Made by a program: the position numbers and the translations under genes
Part shown: positions 32,946 through 40,473 of the stretch, piece after piece
How the letters are laid out: every line of letters starts with the position of its first letter
How positions within the stretch are numbered: the first letter of the stretch is position 1
Notes under the pieces: generated by a model
What the model was told of the DNA's origin: nothing
The model's database searches: none
The model's input: the letters and a program-made list of their open reading frames with translations, nothing else
Assembly (NCBI GenBank): GCA_025355165.1
Contig: JANYAD010000232.1
Span: 1 to 40,473 of the forward strand
Source: Gammaproteobacteria bacterium
Lineage (GTDB): Bacteria > Pseudomonadota > Gammaproteobacteria > Steroidobacterales > Steroidobacteraceae
DNA: 40,473 nucleotides
Reading direction: 5' to 3'

Positions 32946-34030
32946 TCACCCACAGCCCTGATCTTGCGCACATTGCGCAACCCCATCGCGCCGATGATGT
33001 GATCGCCCAAATCCGCAGGATGGCTGATGGCGTTGAAGGCCTCAACGTTCATCTGCTCGCGGATGATCTCGATGCCCACTTGGTTGTCGGTGGCAGGTCC
33101 CGTCACCACACAGGGCTCGATACCGAAGCGCTCGCGCAACAACTTGACGCCGCCCCACGCCGCGACCTGATCATTGGCCGACAACACCACGCACGTGAGT
33201 GCCGCTTTGATGTCCGGCTGGCGCAGAATGGCCTCCACGCCGTACGTGCCTAAGAGTCCGTCGCCCAATTCGAAGACAATGGCGTCGGGCTGACCGGCGG
33301 CCATCTCCGTCAGCATGGTGCGCGTCAGCGCGGGACCGCATGCCGCTGTGGTGGTCACGATGCCCAAGTCGGTGAATAACATGGTGCGGCGGGCGCCGGA
33401 ATCCTCGAATGCCATAATATCTCGGCGCAGCGAGACGCCGGTTGCCTTGAAGGCATCGACAATCAATCCGCGATGGCGCATCCGCGCGATGATGGCCGAG
33501 GCGGCCGCGGTTTTTCCCGCTTCCATGCAGGTGCCTGCCAGCGCCACCACGGGCACTGCGCGCGCATCCAGTGCCGCCTCGAAATCCAGCGGTTTGTAGC
33601 CCACCTTGGCTGGCACTCCGATGCGCTCGCCGAGGTACGGGAAGGTCAGCACCGCACCCAATACCTTGCAATCGAAAGGTTTGCCCTTGTCTTGGGTCGC
33701 GGAATCGCAGATGCCGAGCACGCCGCCGATATTGAGCATCTGGATGATATCGCCGGGCTTGAGCGCCTCTGGTATATGCCCCGAGTACCCAAACAGCGCC
33801 TTGCGATGGCCTAGGGCCCCGACCACGATGTCGCCGCGGACGATTTTTGCCATGCGTCCGCTGGCGAGCTCCAGGGTGTTGTAATTTGCCTTGTTGTTGA
33901 GAATTTCGACCACCAGCACCAAGCCTTCCTCGCACGGGATCTCCGCCGCAATGCGCAGCTCGTGCGACAGACCACGGGCCTGTGTTACCGAGGCGATTTT
34001 GTCGACAACTACGGTTCGCATGCCATTCAT
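32942..34030 (-). CDS. P-loop NTPase-like protein of unknown function inside the arginine operon
   Basis: A 362-residue two-part protein. Residues 1-150 are beta-rich, with Gly-rich turns (GDIVVGALGHRKALFGYSG, NIGGVLGICDS), and match no enzyme I know. The C-terminal half is a P-loop domain: Walker A GTCMEAGKT at 166-174, VDAFKATG at 191-198, and an acidic FELGDGLLG at 253-261. This layout recalls dethiobiotin synthetase-like proteins and the C-terminal half of DUF1611, whose member DgcN acylates D-glutamate. Kinship to DUF1611 is tentative. It starts directly after the argG stop and overlaps argC by 4 bases, so it must be expressed with them. Confidence 0.75.
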   Translation of the reverse strand: MNGMRTVVVDKIASVTQARGLSHELRIAAEIPCEEGLVLVVEILNNKANYNTLELASGRMAKIVRGDIVVGALGHRKALFGYSGHIPEALKPGDIIQMLNIGGVLGICDSATQDKGKPFDCKVLGAVLTFPYLGERIGVPAKVGYKPLDFEAALDARAVPVVALAGTCMEAGKTAAASAIIARMRHRGLIVDAFKATGVSLRRDIMAFEDSGARRTMLFTDLGIVTTTAACGPALTRTMLTEMAAGQPDAIVFELGDGLLGTYGVEAILRQPDIKAALTCVVLSANDQVAAWGGVKLLRERFGIEPCVVTGPATDNQVGIEIIREQMNVEAFNAISHPADLGDHIIGAMGLRNVRKIRAVGE

Positions 34031-35254
34031 TTACTGAAGCTTCGCGGCGCGCTGGTAGAAAACCCCGGTCAAGGCCAGCATTTTGGAGAAGCCCAGCGCG
34101 TCCGCGGGCGTCCACTCGCCGGCGGATTCGCCATACACGCCTTTGCTAGCGGCCATCAACGAGAAAGGGGAGGTTACCCCCTCGATGAAGAGGGATCCGG
34201 GCCGAAATAGCACCGCTACCTCGCCGGTGACGCGCGCCTGTGAAGATTGCAGCAGCGCTTCGATGTCGCGACACACGGGGTCCAGATGCTGACCTTCGTG
34301 CACCAGATCCCCGTACGGCTGCGCGACGGCTTCCTTGATGCGCGCTTGCTTGCCCGTCAAGACCAATTTCTCGAGTTCGCGGTGCGCCGTGAGCAGTACC
34401 TCCGCAGCGGGCGCTTCGAAAGCAACGCGGCCCTTGGTGCCGATCACCGTATCGCCCAAATGAATGCCACGGCCAATTCCGAAAGGGCCCGCCAGCTTTT
34501 CGAGTTCTTCGATGATGGCCACGGCCGAGAGGCGCTTGCCGTCCAAACTGCTCGGCACGCCTCGCGTAAACCCGACGCTATGCCGCTGCGGGGCTCGAGG
34601 GTGCGAAAAGGCTTCCTTCGACAGCACCCAGGCATCATCGGGAATGCTGCCCTGAGAGGTGAGTGTTTCCTTGCCGCCGATGGTCACGCCCCACAAGCCG
34701 CGGTTGACCGAATAGGCTGCGCCGAACGGCGGCAGGGGCAGATTGTGTTGCTCGAGGTATTTGAGCTGCTCTGGCCGCTGGAACGACCTATCGCGCACCG
34801 GCGCAAGGATTTCCAGCTCCGGCGCCAACGTGCGCAAGGCCACTTCGAAGCGAACTTGATCGTTGCCCGCCGCGGTGCAACCATGCGCCACCATCTTGGC
34901 GCCAAGCGATAGCGCCATTTGAGCGATCGTCTGCGCTTGCAGCACCCGTTCGGCACCGACCGACAGCGGGTACAGGTTTCCGCGCCGCACATTGCCCATG
35001 ATCAAGAATTTCAACACCTGATCAAAATAAGTACCGCGTGCGTCAACTAAATGATGCGCGCTGGCACCCAAGGCCAGCGAACGCTCGGCCAACGATTTTG
35101 CCGCCGCGGTATCAATGCCGCCCGTGTCCACCGTCACAGTGATGACGGGCCGCTGATAGGTATCTTTTAGCCAGGGGACGCAAAATGAGGTGTCGAGACC
35201 TCCGGAAAAAGCCAGCAGAATAGGTTCAGCGCATTCCGGGTGGGGGGATGTCAT
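34031..35254 (-). CDS. argG: Argininosuccinate synthase
   Basis: It joins citrulline and aspartate with ATP to argininosuccinate. The 407-residue protein has the pyrophosphate loop AFSGGLDTS near residue 15, DTGGIDTAAAKSLAERSL, and HGCTAAGNDQVRFE for citrulline and aspartate binding. The FLIMGNVRRGNLYPLSVGAERV segment is typical of the branch found in bacteria with acyl-citrulline pathways, from memory. Its substrate, free citrulline, requires a deacylase that is not in this operon. It follows argR by 4 bases. Confidence 0.96.
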   Translation of the reverse strand: MTSPHPECAEPILLAFSGGLDTSFCVPWLKDTYQRPVITVTVDTGGIDTAAAKSLAERSLALGASAHHLVDARGTYFDQVLKFLIMGNVRRGNLYPLSVGAERVLQAQTIAQMALSLGAKMVAHGCTAAGNDQVRFEVALRTLAPELEILAPVRDRSFQRPEQLKYLEQHNLPLPPFGAAYSVNRGLWGVTIGGKETLTSQGSIPDDAWVLSKEAFSHPRAPQRHSVGFTRGVPSSLDGKRLSAVAIIEELEKLAGPFGIGRGIHLGDTVIGTKGRVAFEAPAAEVLLTAHRELEKLVLTGKQARIKEAVAQPYGDLVHEGQHLDPVCRDIEALLQSSQARVTGEVAVLFRPGSLFIEGVTSPFSLMAASKGVYGESAGEWTPADALGFSKMLALTGVFYQRAAKLQ

Positions 35255-35258
35255 GTAT

Positions 35259-35735
35259 TTAACGTCCGAAAAGGGAGAGTAGGCGCTCGCTCAAGCGGCG
35301 CTGAGCCACCGCGCCGGCCGTGGCGATGAAAATGGTGTCATCCCCCGAAATGGTGCCTACAACCTCGGGCCACTGAGCCGAGTCGATGGCCACGGCCACA
35401 CTTTGCGCCGAGCCGATGGTCGTCTTCAACACAGTGAGGTTGGTGCCCGCGGTGAAGCTCGCGCTGACGAATTGCTTGAGCGAGGAAAAGTCATTTCTGG
35501 GCACTCTCGACGTTTCGGGCAGGACGTAACGATCGCCTATTTTGGCGACGCCGAGTTCGCGCAAATCCCGGCTCACGCTCGACTGGGTCGCGATGTGTCC
35601 CGACCGGCGTAGCAGCTCCACCAATTCGGTCTGGCGTCCGACGCTGTGCTCACGGATTATTTTCGCCAGCAGGCTGCGCCGCGCGGGAGCGTTACTGTGA
35701 TCGGATTCGGCCAATAGAGCTTTCGGTGCTTGCAT
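35259..35735 (-). CDS. argR: Arginine repressor
   Basis: A 158-residue ArgR: an N-terminal winged helix (about 20-85: RRSLLAKIIREHSVGRQTELV, QSSVSRDLRELG) binds ARG boxes, and a C-terminal hexamerisation and arginine-binding domain carries TISGDDTIFIAT. It senses arginine and represses the pathway. The ATG at 35735 lies inside a palindromic operator; another in-frame ATG at 35756 lies in the second one. The preferred start would leave almost no leader if the predicted promoter is used. It is the first gene of the operon and therefore probably autoregulated. Confidence 0.93.
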   Translation of the reverse strand: MQAPKALLAESDHSNAPARRSLLAKIIREHSVGRQTELVELLRRSGHIATQSSVSRDLRELGVAKIGDRYVLPETSRVPRNDFSSLKQFVSASFTAGTNLTVLKTTIGSAQSVAVAIDSAQWPEVVGTISGDDTIFIATAGAVAQRRLSERLLSLFGR

Positions 35736-35766
35736 AAAATTGCAAGTATGTTGCATAAAAATGCAA
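35729..35766. promoter_or_regulatory. Tandem ARG-box-like operators at the argR start
   Basis: Two near-identical palindromes: CTTGCATAAAATTGCAAG (35729-35746) and TTGCATAAAAATGCAA (35751-35766). Their centres are 21 bp apart, the spacing of paired 18-bp ARG boxes with a 3-bp gap that an ArgR hexamer binds. They cover the -10 region, start point and first codon of argR. Confidence 0.75.
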
Positions 35767-35776
35767 TGGGTGTCAA
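35748..35776 (-). promoter_or_regulatory. Putative sigma-70 promoter of the arginine operon
   Basis: On the minus strand a perfect -35 TTGACA (35776-35771), a 17-bp spacer and a weak -10 CAACAT (35753-35748). Transcription would start near 35741, about 6 bases before the argR ATG at 35735. The ARG-box pair lies across it, so repressor binding would block polymerase. Confidence 0.5.
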
Positions 35777-35921
35777 CAGTTGATCGAGGGCCGCCGGCCG
35801 CGATATAGCTACGATATGTGGGGGCCGGAAACCTTGGCGATGCCGGGGAAGAAATCTTGAGGGTCTGTCGTATCAACGGGTGAAGGCCGCGCGCTGTGTT
35901 CGGTCATGAAAGAACACGACG

Positions 35922-36092
35922 ATGCACATTAAAAAGATGTTTGTTGCAGTAAGCATGGCGACCCCGCTGGCCCGTATCCTGCCCGCGCACGCCGAACCCT
36001 TATGCACTGCCAGAGTCGAGTGGCCATGGGCGGATCGATCGACAAGCCGACATTGCATCCGGCGGCCAATGCCGCGAATTAGGGTTCAATGA
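35922..36092 (+). CDS. Possible small exported peptide (or remnant)
   Basis: A 56-codon frame begins MHIKKMFVAVSMATPLARIL and has a plausible signal-peptidase site (AHA|EP); the rest is Arg/Trp-rich. In a neighbouring frame the sequence reads RVAMGGSIDKPTLHPAANAAN before a stop, so a frameshifted small exported protein is possible. There is no strong ribosome site. The rest of the 530-base gap (35736-36267) holds the arginine operon promoter and no other gene I can support. Confidence 0.3.
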   Translation: MHIKKMFVAVSMATPLARILPAHAEPLCTARVEWPWADRSTSRHCIRRPMPRIRVQ

Positions 36093-36267
36093 CCGGTGAC
36101 ACGGCCGCGCGGTCGGCCGCAGGTCTCGGCAAACACCGGCGATAAACCGGCTTCGGTCAACGCGGCAGGCGCAGGATCGGCACTTGCGTCACGCGATCAG
36201 CACTAGGCCTTGGGCATCGACGCTGGCGCAACGCGCTTGCATCGCGAGGCGTTTGCGCTTTACCAAA

Positions 36268-37368
36268 TCATCGTTCAACGCCGAGAAAAGTTCGAAACCG
36301 ATCCAATTCCGATTTGAGTCCATCGCGAAAGGCCGGATTGCGCGGAGCCTGGCGGTCGGTGAAACCGAAATCGGCGCGCAGCTCACCGTCGGCCACGGTT
36401 AAGTTTGCCCAGCCTATAACCCGTTCGTGCCAAAGCAGCGGCAAGGCGTAGTAGCCCAACTTGCGTTTTGACGCCGGCGTGTAGGCTTCGAAGCGATAGG
36501 CCCAGTTCCAGAAAATCTCGAAGCGGCGCCGGTCCCAAACAACCGGGTCGAAAGGCGTGAGCAGCCGCACATCGTCATCCGGCCGCCACCGCGGCGACTG
36601 CGGCCTTTCTTCCGCGGGCCAGTACCACTCGATGCCATCGATGCGCTTATTCCCAAGACGCTTTTTGGCGCGCGTCAACGCCGCCGCGCGCTCTTTGTCC
36701 CACTGCGGCGCGCCGTGCTTCAGCTTGTTTACCAGGAAGGACAGGCTGTTTGCGGGCATTGGCCCATATTTGCGAACGATCACATCCACCAACACGTCGA
36801 GTTTTGACCCCGCGGTCTCGAGGCCAGAAATGTCCGGCACCTCAACAGACGGCGCTTCGCGTGCGATGTAGACCCGCGTGCCTCCCTCGCGTCTCGCCAC
36901 GCGCAACAGGCCCCGATAATGCAAGCCGTCCAATAATTGAGTGCTTGCATTGGAGGAGCCGCCGAACCAATTGGTAACGCGGCCATGACCGAAATGCGCC
37001 TCCACTGCGCGGGGGTGCACAGCTCCTCGTTCTCGGACGAATGCGAGAATGGCTTGGGCCTGTTTTTCACGGGCGGGAGGCAATTTGCTCCGCTCAATAC
37101 GCGGGTGCATCAGGGAGTGGTAGGCGCGAGGGAGAATGCCGTAATTAATAAAAAAATCCTCCTCGAGCTCGAGTGTTGGATAGCGGCGCTCCAGATCTCC
37201 GGCACGGTAGCCTTTGACGCGATGGCGCAGAGTCAGGTCCTGGGCTCGAGCCGGTGCGCGGATGGGATCGGCCTGAACGAATCCCAGTTTTTCGATGGCG
37301 CGCTTGAGCGTGGTCGGTTTGAACAGAGAGCGCGCGATGGCGTAGCGGCGCAAATGGTTGATGGTCAT
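36268..37368 (-). CDS. Winged-helix DNA-binding protein of the YcaQ/AlkX (HTH_42) family
   Basis: About 366 residues. It begins MTINHLRRYAIARSLF, then KLGFVQADPIRAPARAQDLTL, the family's conserved N-terminal block. Winged-helix repeats follow (AVEAHFGHG, LDGLHYRGLLRVARREGG, SLSFLVNKL), then LLTPFDPVVWDRRRFEIFWNWAYRFEAYTP and YYALPLLWHERVIGWANL. The E. coli relative YcaQ is a glycosylase that unhooks interstrand DNA crosslinks; QADPIR and the conserved basic residues fit. An ATG at 37374 would add two residues. It is divergent from the esterase gene. Confidence 0.88.
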   Translation of the reverse strand: MTINHLRRYAIARSLFKPTTLKRAIEKLGFVQADPIRAPARAQDLTLRHRVKGYRAGDLERRYPTLELEEDFFINYGILPRAYHSLMHPRIERSKLPPAREKQAQAILAFVRERGAVHPRAVEAHFGHGRVTNWFGGSSNASTQLLDGLHYRGLLRVARREGGTRVYIAREAPSVEVPDISGLETAGSKLDVLVDVIVRKYGPMPANSLSFLVNKLKHGAPQWDKERAAALTRAKKRLGNKRIDGIEWYWPAEERPQSPRWRPDDDVRLLTPFDPVVWDRRRFEIFWNWAYRFEAYTPASKRKLGYYALPLLWHERVIGWANLTVADGELRADFGFTDRQAPRNPAFRDGLKSELDRFRTFLGVER

Positions 37369-37429
37369 GGGCATGGCGGCGATGATATCCAATCCGCATT
37401 GGCGGCAGATTCCTAGTACATTAGCGAAA

Positions 37430-38089
37430 ATGCTGGAAACCATTGACGTAGAGACGGCGCCAAATCCCAACGCGGCGATCATTTGGCTGCATGGCTTAGG
37501 GGCTGACGGACATGATTTTGAACCGATCGTGCCGGAGCTAGTGCGGAAGGGCACGGCAGCATGGCGGTTCGTTTTCCCCAACGCCCCGGTCCGCCCGGTT
37601 ACCATCAACAGTGGTATGCGCATGCGCGCGTGGTACGACATTGTTGGGCTGGATCGGCGCGCCCAAGAAGACGCGGCGGGTTTTGCCGACGCGGACACCA
37701 AAGTTCGGGAACTGATAGCCCGGGAAGCTACCCGGGGGATTGCGGCCGGCCGAGTGGTGCTCGCAGGGTTTTCGCAGGGAGGCGCGGTGTCCTTGTACAT
37801 GCTCTCGCGTCTGGTTGAAAAGCTGGCCGGTGTGGTGGCATTGTCTTGCTATGTGCCGCGTCAAGTCACTTTTGCGGCCGAACGGGCAATGGCGAACGAC
37901 GCCACCCCCATTTTCATGGCACACGGACAAGCGGACAGTACGGTTCCTTTCCTCTTAGGGGCAAAGTCTCGCGACTTTTTGCTGGCGCACGGCTACGCGG
38001 TAAAGTGGCACGAATACCCGATGGCACATTCGGTTTGCGCCGAGGAAGTGGCCGACATCAGGGATTTCTTATTTCGAGTGCTGCCTTAA
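37430..38089 (+). CDS. Carboxylesterase/lysophospholipase-like alpha/beta hydrolase
   Basis: A 219-residue serine esterase of the EstB/acyl-protein thioesterase family. The triad is Ser115 in LAGFSQGGAVSLY, Asp169 in AHGQADSTVPF and His200 in YPMAHSVC. The oxyanion segment WLHGLGADGHDFEP and the signature MRAWYDI are also present. It is cytosolic and acts on short-chain esters or lysophospholipids; the physiological substrate is unknown. The ATG at 37430 lies close to the divergent winged-helix gene. Confidence 0.92.
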   Translation: MLETIDVETAPNPNAAIIWLHGLGADGHDFEPIVPELVRKGTAAWRFVFPNAPVRPVTINSGMRMRAWYDIVGLDRRAQEDAAGFADADTKVRELIAREATRGIAAGRVVLAGFSQGGAVSLYMLSRLVEKLAGVVALSCYVPRQVTFAAERAMANDATPIFMAHGQADSTVPFLLGAKSRDFLLAHGYAVKWHEYPMAHSVCAEEVADIRDFLFRVLP

Positions 38090-38094
38090 ACGTC

Positions 38095-38598
38095 ATGGCC
38101 GGCAAACCTGCAATGATGCGACAACTGAAGGCGGCAGCCGCCAAGGCGGCTGCCCGAGCCGCCAGCGCGAAAGAACACGTGCGGTCAGCCAAGGCGTTGC
38201 TTAAGCAGGCGCGCAAGGTGTTCAAGTTGGAGAAAAAGGCAGCGAAGCAGGCGCGCCGGAATGTAGATGCCGCTGCCATGGCGACCACCGTCGCCGCCCG
38301 GGAGCGCCCCTCCAAGCCAATCGCGACCACTGCCAATGGGCCGGTGCGCAGTGCGATACAAAAGCCGGCGCGTAAATCCGCACCGAAAACACGCAAGCCT
38401 GAACCCAAGGCCCCAAAACCGCCCGATACCCTGCGATCAGCGGCCGACGTGGCGAAGTCCGTGATCGAACGGTTGCACGCTGCGCCGCCGGTGCTGGCAC
38501 CCGCCGCTGTCATCCCCTCGGGGTCGATGAGGGCGCGCGAGCCAAAGCCGCTACCCGAGTCGCCGAACAACCCTAGTCTGGATAGCGCTGAAAGTTGA
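38095..38598 (+). CDS. Lys/Ala/Pro-rich basic protein
   Basis: A 167-residue, strongly basic protein. Residues 5-60 form a long Ala/Lys helix with coiled-coil character (RQLKAAAAKAAARAASAKEH, KVFKLEKKAAKQARRN), followed by a disordered Lys/Pro/Ala-rich region (KPARKSAPKTRKPEPKAPKP). It resembles histone H1-like or nucleoid-associated tails but has no defined domain. It starts 5 bases after the esterase stop, so it is probably co-transcribed. Low complexity limits assignment. Confidence 0.65.
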   Translation: MAGKPAMMRQLKAAAAKAAARAASAKEHVRSAKALLKQARKVFKLEKKAAKQARRNVDAAAMATTVAARERPSKPIATTANGPVRSAIQKPARKSAPKTRKPEPKAPKPPDTLRSAADVAKSVIERLHAAPPVLAPAAVIPSGSMRAREPKPLPESPNNPSLDSAES

Positions 38599-38599
38599 G

Positions 38600-39247
38600 C
38601 TAGGGCGTCGTGGGCGCGAGCCCGGGGAAGAGAATGCCGATGAGGATGCTCAAGAACAGCATCAAGAGCAGCGCCAAGAGTTGACCCAACACCCAAACTC
38701 CGAAGGATTTGCGCGTCGTGAGCCCCAAAATCTCGCTGAAGCCCATCACCTGCAATACCACGCTCCACATCAGCAGTAACATGTAAGAAACGAACTGCGT
38801 CCGCAGCATAAAGGCGACGAAGCCGTCGATTTCCACGCCGGGCCGTTCGATCAGCGCGGGCTCCCCGACCAGCAGCGCTGTGAATATCCAGAGCACCAGC
38901 GATGAGGCCACCGGGGTGCCACCGTATGCCAAGACATGAAATATTTGGTTGCGCGTCGATTTGCCGCCGGCACGTCGGCCTAATCGCCCGTAGATTGCGG
39001 CAAACAAAACCATGCTCACCACACCCACCAGGGGGCCAAAAATAATCGAACTCGTGAGTATCTCCGTTACGCTGGCATTCGATCCGGACAGCTGGGTTCG
39101 ATAAACCATGATCGAAGTTGCGATGCCTTGAACCGCCGCTAGAAAATAGTCGGCGGCGCTGATGGGGCGTGTCGCCAGTTCCCGAAATACGCGGCGAGGT
39201 CTTAACCAGACATCTTTTAAAGGGCGAACGGTTTCATTCGTGGACAC
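38600..39247 (-). CDS. YIP1 family membrane protein
   Basis: A 215-residue inner-membrane protein with five predicted helices, starting RPLKDVWLRPRRVFRELATR (the Yip1-domain RPR-F entry), then IIFGPLVGVVSMVLFAAIYG, HVLAYGGTPVASSLVLWIF and a C-terminal pair ending GILFPGLAPTTP. Bacterial Yip1-domain proteins have no known role. The start is GTG at 39247. It converges with the upstream basic-protein gene with 1 base between them. Confidence 0.8.
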   Translation of the reverse strand: MSTNETVRPLKDVWLRPRRVFRELATRPISAADYFLAAVQGIATSIMVYRTQLSGSNASVTEILTSSIIFGPLVGVVSMVLFAAIYGRLGRRAGGKSTRNQIFHVLAYGGTPVASSLVLWIFTALLVGEPALIERPGVEIDGFVAFMLRTQFVSYMLLLMWSVVLQVMGFSEILGLTTRKSFGVWVLGQLLALLLMLFLSILIGILFPGLAPTTP

Positions 39248-39365
39248 CGCAGCAGCCTACGCAATCCAGGAGAACGACTCCAGTGCCCACGGACAGATGA
39301 CAGCAGACTTTTTCAGGGCTACTCTCACGGCGAGTTCGAAAAAGATGTCCAGGAGAAGAGTGACC

Positions 39366-39716
39366 ATGGCAAAAAAGAGTAAGTCGAAAAAACGCAAGAC
39401 GAAGCGCCCGATGGCAAAGGCCAAGCGACCGTCGGCCAGTCGCAGCGCGGCGAAGCGCAAGCCCGCCAAGAAGACGCGGCCTAAGGCAAAGAAAAAGGTG
39501 GCGGCGAAGGCAAAAAAGGCCGTGAAGAAAGCGGCCCCAAAGAAGAAGGCAGCGCCGGCTGCACCGAAGCCCCAGCCTAAGAAAGCCTCGCCAAAGCCCA
39601 GGGCGGCGTCGAGACCCGCCGCGCCGACGCAGGAGCCGATGACCGCGCCTGCATCGATGTCGGAGTCCGATACGCCTCCGTCGATGAGTTCTGGCGTCGA
39701 ATCGTCGGGGATGTAG
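39366..39716 (+). CDS. Histone H1-like Lys/Ala/Pro-rich protein
   Basis: A 116-residue protein, among the most basic in the window. Residues 1-85 are repeats of K, A, P and R (KKKVAAKAKKAVKKAAPKKK), similar to the tails of bacterial H1-like proteins such as AlgP or Hc1, which bind DNA without sequence specificity. The last 30 residues are acidic/Ser-rich (SMSESDTPPSMSSGVESSG). The ATG at 39366 follows AGGAGAAG. Binding to DNA or rRNA is inferred from composition only. Confidence 0.65.
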   Translation: MAKKSKSKKRKTKRPMAKAKRPSASRSAAKRKPAKKTRPKAKKKVAAKAKKAVKKAAPKKKAAPAAPKPQPKKASPKPRAASRPAAPTQEPMTAPASMSESDTPPSMSSGVESSGM

Positions 39717-39742
39717 ATTTTGCGGATGTTTGACCTGATAGC

Positions 39743-40473
39743 CTAGGCGCGTATGAGCCCTTGCAGAGGGCGCGCGCCGTGGCTGTCAGGGAAGACCTGG
39801 TTGGCCAGCGTATGCGCATCGATGCGCATATGCTCCTCGAGCACGCCTTTGAATACGCTGCGTAAATCGAGCGTAGGCCTAAGATCGCGATTGTCGAGCA
39901 GCGACTTCGAGGACAAGCCCGGCCAGTCCGCGATCACTTGTCCGCCGCGCACGGATCCGCCGACTAAAAACGCACAGCCACCGGTTCCGTGGTCAGTACC
40001 GCGTGTGCCGTTCATCGCCGCAGTCCGACCGAACTCGGTGACGATAAGAACCGCGGTCTGCTGCCATAAGGCACCCAGGCCTGTGGCAAGCGCCTTCACC
40101 GCCCGATCCAAGCCGCCTAGCCTTGCCGCAAGAGTTCCCGTGGCACCGCCCTGATTAGCGTGGGTATCCCAGCCGCTGGCCTCGATGACCGCGATTTCGG
40201 GACCGCCTGCACTGCCCATTAACTCAGCCGCCATACGGGCCGCCGCCGTAACCCGGTCGGAATCGCTCGAGCGCCGGGCATCATCGACCATTTTGTCGGT
40301 CTGCACCGCCTCGCTCAAGCGTGCTGAGAACCACTCGTCGCGAGAGTAGAGGTCCGCCAAGCGCGCAAGCAAGTCTTCGTCGAGAGTAGCGCTCACTTGC
40401 GGAGCTTTGGATAGCACCCGTGCCTCGCCGCGCAAAATCAATGGCACGTTCTGGCTGACGGCAACCGCGCGAT
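39743..40473 (-). CDS. DUF1501 family protein, C-terminal part (5' end outside window)
   Basis: The frame is open to the window edge; about 243 residues of the C-terminal half are present. It has the family motifs ASGWDTHANQGG, IVTEFGRTAAMNGTRGTDHG and GGQVIADWPGL. DUF1501 proteins belong to the alkaline-phosphatase/sulfatase-like superfamily, are usually Tat-exported and are often encoded beside a DUF1800 gene. The N terminus with any signal is off the window. Confidence 0.9.
   Translation of the reverse strand, partial: RAVAVSQNVPLILRGEARVLSKAPQVSATLDEDLLARLADLYSRDEWFSARLSEAVQTDKMVDDARRSSDSDRVTAAARMAAELMGSAGGPEIAVIEASGWDTHANQGGATGTLAARLGGLDRAVKALATGLGALWQQTAVLIVTEFGRTAAMNGTRGTDHGTGGCAFLVGGSVRGGQVIADWPGLSSKSLLDNRDLRPTLDLRSVFKGVLEEHMRIDAHTLANQVFPDSHGARPLQGLIRA

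Noticed and set aside
33171-34115. Long minus-strand frame of about 314 codons overlapping the P-loop gene
   Set aside because: Arg/Gly-rich shadow frame of a GC-rich gene; the other frame has the Walker motif and matching gene junctions.

Overview
The window is about 40.5 kb of GC-rich proteobacterial chromosome with no phage, insertion sequence or CRISPR array. Gene order and protein types point to a gammaproteobacterium on the Xanthomonadales/Nevskiales/Steroidobacter side. Evidence: the block cytochrome c4 - dsbA next to engB and polA, a PII gene beside ubiK, and an arginine operon built around an N-acyl-ornithine transcarbamylase instead of ordinary ornithine transcarbamylase. The species cannot be named from sequence alone.

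Layout. 1-3 kb: the end of a flavin/ferredoxin reductase, running convergently into a translationally coupled operon of a 3-hydroxyisobutyrate-dehydrogenase-family enzyme, hemC and hemD. 3-6 kb: a DUF4124 protein, a canonical PII protein, a second PII with a degenerate T-loop behind a good sigma-54 promoter sequence, ubiK, a decayed comM remnant and a membrane-anchored cytochrome c5. 6.7-16.3 kb: a loose accessory stretch on the + strand (VOC, YbjQ, GNAT, Mpo1-like, LspA-like, RidA, GFA, LysE, carbonic anhydrase), with long gaps and three genes each broken by a one-base frameshift. 16.5-19.6 kb: tRNA-Arg(CCG), an M28 peptidase, an orphan exported protein and a GFA protein. 19.6-25.1 kb: lipoprotein DsbA, cytochrome c4, engB, a predicted structured sRNA, polA and lptM.

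27.1-35.8 kb is the core of the window: argR-argG-(P-loop protein)-argC-argD-transcarbamylase-argB-argH-thioesterase, nearly all joined by 4-base overlaps or gaps of a few bases. It reads from one promoter, where two ARG-box-like palindromes lie 21 bp centre to centre and cover the argR start. ArgG and ArgH resemble the forms known from bacteria that use acylated citrulline. No N-acetylglutamate synthase or acylcitrulline deacetylase is visible, but a P-loop protein of unknown function sits between argG and argC. The transcarbamylase has Ala where acetyl-specific enzymes have Glu and succinyl-specific enzymes have Pro.

36-40.5 kb: a winged-helix DNA-repair-type protein, a carboxylesterase, two very basic Lys/Ala/Pro-rich proteins flanking a YIP1 membrane protein, and the C-terminal part of a DUF1501 protein.

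The points most worth following are the arginine operon with its P-loop protein and unusual transcarbamylase, the polA-engB sRNA with C-rich loops, and the sigma-54-linked degenerate PII.
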